9,406 nt of DNA, from NCBI GenBank assembly GCA_903866285.1, contig CAIPMZ010000079.1, positions 1-9,406 on the forward strand, in the 5' to 3' direction. This document shows positions 1 through 4,454 of this stretch, piece after piece. The notes under the pieces are model-generated. The model was not told the DNA's origin. It searched no databases and saw nothing but the letters and a program-made list of their open reading frames with translations. Position 1 is the first letter of the stretch, and each line of letters opens with the position of its first letter. Source of the stretch: an uncultured bacterium (lineage in GTDB: Bacteria; Patescibacteriota; Minisyncoccia; Moranbacterales; GWC2-37-73). The translations under genes and the position numbers were made by a program.

Positions 1-82
1 AAAATCAAAAATCAAAATTACTGAGTCGTTCAGCGACAACTTTAATTTTCCATTTTAAAATTTACATTTTTATTTTTTACAT
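1..82. other. AT-rich low-complexity spacer
   Basis: No gene is visible here. The stretch consists of short A/T words (repeats of AAAATC, ATTTTAAAAT and TTACATTTTTATTTTTTAC) around a small hairpin-like GTCG-TTCAG-CGAC at about 26-38. It is the same kind of text found in other spacers of the window. It may hold the tRNA promoter, but I cannot point to convincing -35 and -10 boxes. Confidence 0.5.
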
Positions 83-156
83 GGGCGTGTAGCTCAGTTG
101 GTTAGAGCGCGTCACTGATAATGACGAGGTCCCCAGTTCGAATCTAGGCACGCCCA
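83..156 (+). tRNA. tRNA-Ile, anticodon GAT
   Basis: The cloverleaf folds by hand. The acceptor stem is GGGCGTG (83-89) with CACGCCC (149-155), and the discriminator is A156. The D stem is GCTC (92-95) with GAGC (105-108). The anticodon stem is 110-114 with 122-126 and encloses the loop CTGATAA, giving anticodon GAT at 117-119 (isoleucine). The T loop is TTCGAAT (137-143). The T stem (132-136 with 144-148) has one C-A mismatch, C134 with A146. The 3' CCA is not encoded, because CCCA follows the discriminator, so CCA must be added after transcription. A terminator follows at 181-204. Confidence 0.97.
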
Positions 157-180
157 CCCAGAAAAACAAAAAACAATTCT

Positions 181-204
181 AAAATCCTACCGTGGATTTT
201 TTTT
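181..204 (+). terminator. Rho-independent terminator after tRNA-Ile
   Basis: AAAATCC (181-187) pairs with GGATTTT (194-200) around the loop TACCGT, and the run of T continues to 204. It lies 25 nt after the tRNA and separates it from the next gene. The stem is short but the T-run is long. Confidence 0.65.
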
Positions 205-262
205 GTTTTTTAAAAAATTTATCCAAAAAAATAATTAACTTTATTTAAGCAAGGAGCCTGTA

Positions 263-520
263 ATGAAAACCAACACGAACATCCGGGGTTTCATTGAAAC
301 ACCTACTTCCACATTAGAAATAAAATTACTTCCCGATGCTAACAGCGCCTGGTTTAAAAAAAATAATAAAACTATTAACCACTTGACCTCATTATCTGAA
401 GAACAGATAAAATCACTTGAAAAAATAATTGTCAAGGAATTTCGTTCAGCAATTAAGAAGGTTGAGAAAAAGGTTGAAAGTTTCATTAGTAACAATCAGC
501 TTCAACCAGAAACTACCTGA
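263..520 (+). CDS. hypothetical protein, 85 aa
   Basis: I do not recognise this small protein. The start is supported by an AAGGAG ribosome binding site about 7 nt before the ATG, and a clear hairpin terminator follows the TGA stop, so it looks like a self-contained single-gene transcript. The N-terminal half is polar with some beta character. The C-terminal half, from about residue 43 (SLSEEQIKSLEKIIVKEF) to residue 76, is rich in Lys and Glu with regularly spaced Ile/Leu/Phe, as in an amphipathic helix or coiled coil. There is no signal peptide, membrane segment or cysteine. A cytoplasmic helical protein is a reasonable guess, and no function can be given. An overlapping reading frame on the opposite strand is taken as a shadow because it has no ribosome binding site. 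Confidence 0.75.
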   Translation: MKTNTNIRGFIETPTSTLEIKLLPDANSAWFKKNNKTINHLTSLSEEQIKSLEKIIVKEFRSAIKKVEKKVESFISNNQLQPETT

Positions 521-536
521 TCAAGCACTAAGTTGA

Positions 537-570
537 AAAGCCCGACTAAACACCGGGCTTTCATTTTTTT
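537..570 (+). terminator. Rho-independent terminator after the 85-aa gene
   Basis: AAAGCCCG (537-544) pairs with CGGGCTTT (554-561) around a 9-nt loop, followed by CA and seven T (564-570). This is a strong canonical terminator 17 nt after the stop codon. Confidence 0.9.
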
Positions 571-660
571 CCACTTAATTTTGATATTTAGTTGTTCTTA
601 TGCTACTCTAAAAATAAGCTTAACGAAGTAAATGTCTTCATAACTTGTAACTTAAAAATC

Positions 661-665
661 GGAGG
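661..665 (+). promoter_or_regulatory. Ribosome binding site that sets the start of the HNH-like gene
   Basis: GGAGG lies 4 nt upstream of ATG 670. It decides between this start and an in-frame ATG 78 nt further upstream that has no such site. Confidence 0.8.
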
Positions 666-669
666 ATTT

Positions 670-1209
670 ATGAGTTGCCCAGGCTACACTAGCTACACTA
701 ATCCCCACAAAAGAGCCAGAGAACAAAGAAGAAAGGCAGAGAAAAAAGAAAAAGCAATCCAAGCACAAGGAACGTCCTCATTAGAAATGGCACTTCTTGC
801 AATAAAAAAGGCTAGCACGCCTATTCTTCCTGAAAAAATAAGAGCGCCCAGAGAGATGAGTATCCACGCTAGAACTGGTCCGGATGAGGTTTCTATCCAT
901 TTACTGAAAAATCCATCAAAAAATGAGGCGGAAGATGATCATCACCTTTTAGCTAAAGCCAACGGTGGTGGGAATGAAGACCGTAACTTGCACAGAGATC
1001 GGGTCACTAAGCATCGCGCCTGGCACACGCTCTTTGGAATTTTTCACCCCCGAGCTGTTGCAAAGGAGAGTAACAAGTGGATTCAGCCTGGCTGGCAAAT
1101 GATCGCCGTTCCAGTAAGGGCTGAGCTATATAAATTAGCAAACGGGGAAAAACACGTTTGCAAAATTTATGATTTAGCAGACCATCTAGCGATGTCTAGA
1201 CAGTCTTAA
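670..1209 (+). CDS. HNH-like domain protein of unknown function, 179 aa
   Basis: The start is set by GGAGG at 661-665, 4 nt before ATG 670. The frame is open further upstream to an ATG at 592, but that one lacks a ribosome binding site. The N-terminal 30 residues are strongly basic (KRAREQRRKAEKKEK). A linker with no clear domain runs to about residue 88. The core at residues 90-120 reads DDHH, then GGG, N106, KH115 and WH119, then LFG. This His-His, Gly-rich turn, Asn, His order matches the HNH (beta-beta-alpha metal) nuclease layout, and I recall similar short proteins with an HRAWHxLFG segment in Patescibacteria. The C-terminal part (NKWIQPGWQMIAVPV) is hydrophobic. Whether it cuts nucleic acid is not shown. 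It is not beside a phage or restriction gene, has no signal peptide, and ends at its own terminator. Confidence 0.72.
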   Translation: MSCPGYTSYTNPHKRAREQRRKAEKKEKAIQAQGTSSLEMALLAIKKASTPILPEKIRAPREMSIHARTGPDEVSIHLLKNPSKNEAEDDHHLLAKANGGGNEDRNLHRDRVTKHRAWHTLFGIFHPRAVAKESNKWIQPGWQMIAVPVRAELYKLANGEKHVCKIYDLADHLAMSRQS

Positions 1210-1227
1210 GCAACTTATCCCAACAAA

Positions 1228-1260
1228 GAGCCAGACATGAAAATGTCTGGCTCAAATTTT
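1228..1260 (+). terminator. Hairpin terminator after the HNH-like gene
   Basis: GAGCCAGACA (1228-1237) pairs perfectly with TGTCTGGCTC (1244-1253) around the loop TGAAAA. The following T-run (AAATTTTA) is weak, so termination may be partial. The second hairpin at 1277-1324 lies just behind it. Confidence 0.75.
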
Positions 1261-1276
1261 ATCCATTTTCTTATCC

Positions 1277-1324
1277 AAAAAAGTGTGACAGAAGTCTGCG
1301 ATCGCAGACTTGTGTCACACTTTT
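1277..1324 (-). terminator. Palindromic repeat acting as (bidirectional) terminator of trxB
   Basis: The 38-bp inverted repeat at 1283-1320 has outer arms GTGTGACA and TGTCACAC, inner arms AAGTCTGC and GCAGACTT, a single G-G mismatch between them, and the self-complementary centre GCGATCGC. It is flanked by six A on the left and four T on the right, so it looks like a terminator in both directions. On the - strand it begins 13 nt after the trxB stop and ends in TTTTTT. The same element occurs inside elp3 at 5451-5488, so it is also a dispersed repeat. Confidence 0.8.
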
Positions 1325-1333
1325 AAAAGACTG

Positions 1334-2254
1334 TTATTTCTTCAAATGCTTATGAATACTGTGGACGGCAATCGCGCCCTCAGCGGCGGCGGTAACAATT
1401 TGTTTAAATTTATCGCTACCCGTCGTGATGTCCCCAGCAGCCCAAATACCTTTACGATTAGTTTTTCCGCTCGGATCAATTTTAAGATAACCAGCTTCAT
1501 CAGTTTCGATTCCTAAATTTTTAACTAATTCTATATTCGGGTCGCTACCAATTTCTACAAAAACGCCATCCACTTTTAAAGTGTCCGCACCTTTAAAGGG
1601 GCTATCCAATAAAAGCTCCTGGACTTTTTCAGCGCCCCTAATTTCCTTAACGTTCGTATTATATAAAACTTCGACTTTAGGATTTTTCTCTAGCGCCGTG
1701 GCCCAAAAAGATTCACAACGAATTTTTTCTCCGCGATAAATCACAAAAACTTTTTCCGCAATATCGCCAAGGTAAACCGCGGCTCCGGCCGCACTATCAT
1801 TTCCACCCACTACCGCCACCGTTTTTCCGCGATAGAAAAAGCCGTCGCAAGTCGCGCAATAAGAAACGCCCTTGCCCGCAAATTCTTTTTCGCCGGGGGT
1901 TCCTAGGTGGCGATGCTTGGTTCCCATCGCTAGTAAAATTGTTTTCGCCTCAATCTTTTCGCCATTGCTTAAAAAAAGTAAGTAGCCTTCCTCTTTAGCT
2001 TCGATGGTATCAACCAGTGCCAAAATATTTTTCGCGCCATAACTTTCCGCATGAGCACTTGCTTTCATTGCAAATTCATAACCAGCGATTTTTTCGCTGC
2101 CCAGCCAATTTCCAATTTCATGCGTCTGCGTCGTCAGCCCCCCAGCAATCCCACCAATCACTACATTTTTAATTCCATAACGCGAGGCATAAACCGAAGC
2201 CGAAAGTCCAGCCGGGCCTGCGCCAATAATAGCAAGATCAAATGATAGACTCAT
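1334..2254 (-). CDS. trxB: Thioredoxin reductase (FAD/NAD(P)H-dependent)
   Basis: This flavoenzyme passes electrons from a reduced nicotinamide cofactor through FAD and a Cys pair to thioredoxin in the cytoplasm. From ATG 2254 it is 306 aa, the usual length. The FAD Rossmann motif GAGPAG is at residues 11-16. The redox CATC is at C133/C136. The second Rossmann motif reads GGNDSA (150-155) instead of the usual GGGDSA. The C-terminal FAD motif GIWAAGDI is followed by KQIVTAAAEGA. The usual NADPH 2'-phosphate motif HRRxxxR appears as YRGEKIR (173-179), so cofactor preference may differ. The frame stays open 16 codons upstream (ATG 2302), but that extension is encoded by the repeated words of the spacer and precedes the conserved SFDLAIIGAG, so I take 2254. 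No ribosome binding site is visible at either start. It ends at the palindromic terminator. Confidence 0.93.
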   Translation of the reverse strand: MSLSFDLAIIGAGPAGLSASVYASRYGIKNVVIGGIAGGLTTQTHEIGNWLGSEKIAGYEFAMKASAHAESYGAKNILALVDTIEAKEEGYLLFLSNGEKIEAKTILLAMGTKHRHLGTPGEKEFAGKGVSYCATCDGFFYRGKTVAVVGGNDSAAGAAVYLGDIAEKVFVIYRGEKIRCESFWATALEKNPKVEVLYNTNVKEIRGAEKVQELLLDSPFKGADTLKVDGVFVEIGSDPNIELVKNLGIETDEAGYLKIDPSGKTNRKGIWAAGDITTGSDKFKQIVTAAAEGAIAVHSIHKHLKK

Positions 2255-2263
2255 ATAAAACAT

Positions 2264-2393
2264 ATAACATGGAACATGGAACAAAAAAAATGCCATGCCC
2301 ATTTTATGATTAATACCCTTTAAAATAATTATTTCAAAATTTTATTTTATGCCTATTTTATAAACAAATCTTGCATTTCATGTTCCATGTTAT
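2264..2393. repeat. Inverted repeat flanking the trxB upstream region
   Basis: ATAACATGGAACATG (2264-2278) has an exact 15-bp inverted copy at 2379-2393. Around both copies the word ACATGGAAC recurs. The left arm reaches almost to the trxB start codon and the right arm almost to the stop of the CsoR-like gene. It belongs to the degenerate spacer repeats of this genome. Confidence 0.7.
2310..2337 (-). promoter_or_regulatory. Candidate trxB promoter
   Basis: On the - strand TTGAAA (plus 2332-2337) is followed after 16 nt by TATTAA (plus 2310-2315). Transcription from here would give a leader of about 50 nt to ATG 2254. The region is very AT-rich, so chance matches are likely. Confidence 0.4.
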
Positions 2394-2413
2394 GTGTTCC
2401 ATGTTCTATATTC

Positions 2414-2689
2414 TCATTTCATCTTAAAAAGACTTTTTAAATATTTCTCATCAATACTTTTTTTACCTTTTTCCCAATTGCAAACAAAATCATTTTTCAG
2501 CAGTTCGATCCCTAACATCGAAACCGCCTCCCGAATCGCCGTGATTTGGGTAATAATATCAATGCATTCTTTTTGCTCCTGGACCATCCTGCGAATTCCC
2601 TTTAGCTGCCCCTCTACTCTCGAGATTCGATTGAGAATTTTTTCCCTGACAACTTCTTTATCTTTTTGCGAAACTATTTTTTTTATCAT
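2414..2689 (-). CDS. CsoR/RcnR-family (DUF156) metal- or sulfide-sensing repressor
   Basis: This 91-aa all-helical protein belongs to the CsoR/RcnR/FrmR/CstR repressors, which bind G/C-rich operators as tetramers and release them on binding Cu, Ni/Co, formaldehyde or persulfide. The family signature is clear: RISRVEGQLKGIRRMVQEQK (residues 21-40), then C42 IDIITQITAIREA. In CsoR the Cu(I) ligands are Cys, His and Cys, the His 25 and the second Cys 29 residues after the first. Here +25 is Asp67 and the next Cys is C70 at +28, so the His ligand is missing. Two cysteines without His resemble the persulfide sensor CstR, though the spacing is one residue short. The gene is preceded by its own promoter and operator, so it is probably self-regulated. 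No copper or sulfur gene is adjacent; trxB downstream could be in the same transcript. Confidence 0.88.
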   Translation of the reverse strand: MIKKIVSQKDKEVVREKILNRISRVEGQLKGIRRMVQEQKECIDIITQITAIREAVSMLGIELLKNDFVCNWEKGKKSIDEKYLKSLFKMK

Positions 2690-2730
2690 ATATTTGTAAA
2701 TTGAAAATTGATCATTGAAAATTTTATTAC

Positions 2731-2747
2731 ATACCTCCTAGGGGTAT
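2731..2747. promoter_or_regulatory. CsoR-type operator
   Basis: ATACCTCCTAGGGGTAT is a 17-bp imperfect palindrome with ATACC and GGTAT ends and a C/G-rich core. It matches the ATACCCC-n-GGGGTAT style of operators bound by CsoR/CstR repressors. It overlaps the last two bases of the -10 box and the start point of the csoR-like promoter, an ideal place for self-repression. Confidence 0.72.
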
Positions 2748-2773
2748 TTTAACACAAATTCTTTATCTGTCAA
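2746..2773 (-). promoter_or_regulatory. Sigma70-type promoter of the CsoR-like gene
   Basis: On the - strand a perfect TTGACA (plus 2768-2773) is followed after 16 nt by TAAAAT (plus 2746-2751). The predicted start point falls inside the operator at 2731-2747. The leader to ATG 2689 is about 50 nt and has no ribosome binding site close to the start. Confidence 0.75.
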
Positions 2774-2779
2774 AAATAT

Positions 2780-3589
2780 TTATCTCAAAAAGTAAACCGC
2801 AACAATAACTAGCGCCAGCGCCAAGCGATACCCAAGAAAGGGGGCGTAGCCGACTTTTTGAATAAAGCGAAGCATATATTTAATTGCCAAGTAGCCAGTA
2901 ATCGCCGAAGCAAGGATCCCAAAAAGAATTGGAGCATCAACTCCAGTCTTGAGCAATTGCGGAACTTTTACAATCGCGGCGCCAAAGATAATCGGCGTTG
3001 AAAGTAAAAAAGAAAAACGCGCGGCTTGCTCACGAGAAAGTCCCAAAAAAAGTCCAGTCGTCATCGTAGCGCCAGAGCGTGAGACTCCGGGAATAATCGC
3101 CACCGCCTGAGAGAGTCCGATTAAAAGCGCGTCCATTTTACTTAGCTTTCCGATTTCCCTACGCTGCGTAGCACACTTATCCACTAGATATAAAATCAAA
3201 CCGACCACGCTCAAAGTCAATGCAATCAAAAGTGGACTGCGAAAAGCCTCCTCAGCTTTACTGTCAAAAAGTATCCCAAAAATTGCCCCTGGAATCGACG
3301 CAATAATTAAAAGCAAAAGCAAGTTTGAAGAGTAACCAGTAATCGGTAATCGGTAACTAGTTTTGAATACAGCGTTTGAAGCACTCTTGAAAATACCTAG
3401 CCAGTCCTTGAAAAAGTAAACCAGGACGGCTATCAGGGTTCCGAGATGAAGCGCCACGTCAAAAGAAAGGCCCGGATCGCTCCAGCCAAAAAACCACGGC
3501 GCCAAAATCAAATGCGCCGTCGATGAAATCGGCAGAAATTCACCCAAACCCTGAAGAATGCCAAGAATAATAGATTGGAAAATAGACAT
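2780..3589 (-). CDS. uppP: Undecaprenyl-diphosphate phosphatase
   Basis: UppP (BacA) is an integral membrane enzyme that dephosphorylates undecaprenyl diphosphate, recycling the lipid carrier for peptidoglycan and other envelope polymers; overexpression gives bacitracin resistance. The protein is 269 aa, normal for the family, with about eight hydrophobic segments. Both catalytic signatures are present: GLGEFLPISSTAH (residues 14-26, Glu17 and His26) and PGVSRSGATM (167-176, Arg171). The start is the ATG at the beginning of the first membrane segment; no ribosome binding site is visible. The cytoplasmic loop at residues 77-88 (TSYRLPITGYSS) is encoded by a short tandem repeat and looks like an insertion. 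It is transcribed in the same direction as the CsoR-like gene but is separated from it by that gene's promoter. Confidence 0.96.
   Translation of the reverse strand: MSIFQSIILGILQGLGEFLPISSTAHLILAPWFFGWSDPGLSFDVALHLGTLIAVLVYFFKDWLGIFKSASNAVFKTSYRLPITGYSSNLLLLLIIASIPGAIFGILFDSKAEEAFRSPLLIALTLSVVGLILYLVDKCATQRREIGKLSKMDALLIGLSQAVAIIPGVSRSGATMTTGLFLGLSREQAARFSFLLSTPIIFGAAIVKVPQLLKTGVDAPILFGILASAITGYLAIKYMLRFIQKVGYAPFLGYRLALALVIVAVYFLR
3331..3361 (-). repeat. Short tandem repeat inside uppP
   Basis: On the + strand the 7-mer TAATCGG occurs twice in a row and is followed by the related TAACTAG, with GTAACCAG before it. It encodes residues 77-88 of UppP, in a loop between membrane segments, and keeps the frame. 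The text is unlike the surrounding gene and like the repeat words typical of spacers. Confidence 0.6.
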
Positions 3590-3623
3590 AAATTTATTTT
3601 AAGATAAAACAGTTATTATGCGT

Positions 3624-3651
3624 ATTATACACGATAAATTTTGAATTTCCA
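3624..3651 (-). promoter_or_regulatory. Candidate uppP promoter
   Basis: On the - strand a perfect TATAAT (plus 3624-3629) is preceded at 16 nt by TGGAAA (plus 3646-3651), a 4 of 6 match to the -35 box. The -35 half lies within the left arm of the large inverted repeat at 3637-3744. The leader would be about 28 nt. Confidence 0.6.
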
Positions 3652-3744
3652 GTTTTGAATTTTTAATAAATTTAGAATGTTTTAATTTTTGAAACATTAG
3701 AAATTCAGATTTGATTCGAAATTCAAAATTGGAAATTCAAAATT
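3637..3744. repeat. Large imperfect inverted repeat between the methyltransferase gene and uppP
   Basis: The 26-nt arms at 3637-3662 and 3719-3744 are inverted copies with one mismatch. Each contains GAATTTCCA/TGGAAATTC flanked by TTTTGAATT words. Inside lies a second inverted repeat, ATTTAGAATGTTT at about 3670-3682 with an imperfect partner at about 3692-3704. The whole 108-bp spacer can fold as one long hairpin. It starts 8 nt after the methyltransferase stop and may serve as its terminator, although it lacks the usual G/C stem. Confidence 0.7.
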
Positions 3745-3752
3745 ATTTCATC

Positions 3753-4451
3753 TTATTTCTTCCCAATTAAGAGAATGTTCCTTTCATTTACGACCTCGCA
3801 TCTTTCAATTTCAAACCCCGCTTCCGTAAAAAGCTTGCGCAATTCCCCCCTTGTGAAAGCGTGGTGAAAACGCCAAAAACGCTGACCTTGATTATCCGTA
3901 AAAGAAATCTCGCAGTCGTTCCAATCCAGCTGGCTTTTGCCAAATAATTTCCTTAGCCAATTTCGCAAAATATTCTTACGATATTTCCGCTGAAAAAGAT
4001 ACCAGACTGTAATTATAATCTGCCCACCAACTTTTGTTTTCTTATAAAGCTCTCTTGCAATCTCCTGCCGATATTTTTTCGAAGGAAAATGATGAAAAAC
4101 CGCGATACTGTAAATAGTATTGAAAAAATTGTCCGCAAGTGGTATAGTGCTTTGAACGGGACTGATTTTAGAAAAGTGTAAATTGTCGCCTTTATACTGC
4201 GCTTGGGCATAATCAATCAGACTTTGAGAAATATCGAGACCGTAGTAGTTAATATTTTTAGAGTTAATCAGCTCCAGCAAGCGTCCATTTCCACAGCCGT
4301 AGTCCAAAACCGTCTCACCCGCCTTTACGCAGTCCCCGATAAATTCTAACCCGCGCCAAAAATGTTTTCTGGTTTGAGAAAATTTCTGAGAGATCAAATC
4401 ATAGCCAATCTCAGTTTCCTTTAATATTTTTTCTGCAATTTCTTTTTTCAT
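3753..4451 (-). CDS. Trm9/ALKBH8-like SAM-dependent methyltransferase (probable tRNA wobble-uridine)
   Basis: This is a class I methyltransferase of 232 aa. The SAM-binding motif VLDYGCGNG is at residues 48-56, the acidic motif GLDIS at 71-75, SIAVFHHF at 115-122 and VGGQIIITVW at 141-150. The details match eukaryotic Trm9 and the methyltransferase domain of ALKBH8: YDLISQKFSQTR (17-28) before motif I parallels the Trm9 YNEIAPHFSQTR segment, SIAVFHHF parallels SIAVVHHW, and FHHAFTRGEL (195-204) parallels the C-terminal YYHxxxxGEL. Trm9 esterifies cm5U34 of tRNA to mcm5U34. The gene sits head-to-head with elp3, whose product makes cm5U34, which supports that role. A TGA stop 9 nt upstream in frame rules out an earlier start. 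No Trm112 partner is visible here. The exact substrate is inferred. Confidence 0.85.
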   Translation of the reverse strand: MKKEIAEKILKETEIGYDLISQKFSQTRKHFWRGLEFIGDCVKAGETVLDYGCGNGRLLELINSKNINYYGLDISQSLIDYAQAQYKGDNLHFSKISPVQSTIPLADNFFNTIYSIAVFHHFPSKKYRQEIARELYKKTKVGGQIIITVWYLFQRKYRKNILRNWLRKLFGKSQLDWNDCEISFTDNQGQRFWRFHHAFTRGELRKLFTEAGFEIERCEVVNERNILLIGKK

Positions 4452-4454
4452 ATG
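4449..4454. promoter_or_regulatory. Abutting divergent start codons (CATATG)
   Basis: The - strand ATG of the methyltransferase (4451-4449) and the + strand ATG of elp3 (4452-4454) touch with no base between them. In-frame stops close upstream (TGA for the methyltransferase, TAA at 4422 for elp3) exclude earlier ATG starts. Neither start has a Shine-Dalgarno sequence. The promoters must lie inside the other gene's coding region, or the mRNAs must be nearly leaderless. Confidence 0.85.

Noticed and set aside
592..669. An N-terminal extension of the HNH-like protein from ATG 592
   Set aside because: No ribosome binding site precedes it, while GGAGG stands at the right distance from ATG 670. 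The extra 26 residues look random.
1297..1304. GCGATCGC as a HIP1-like octamer signal
   Set aside because: It appears only as the centre of the 38-bp palindrome and its elp3 copy, not spread through the window as HIP1 is in cyanobacteria.
2687..2725. A short upstream open frame before the CsoR-like gene (MINFQFTNI)
   Set aside because: It ends by overlapping the csoR ATG, which would suit coupled translation. But the nearest AGGAGG is about 18 nt away and is part of the operator, so there is no real support.
3159..3171. CTACGC-T-GCGTAG palindrome in uppP as another inserted element
   Set aside because: It is only 13 bp, and the encoded CATQRRE fills a normal polar loop of UppP without obvious extra length.
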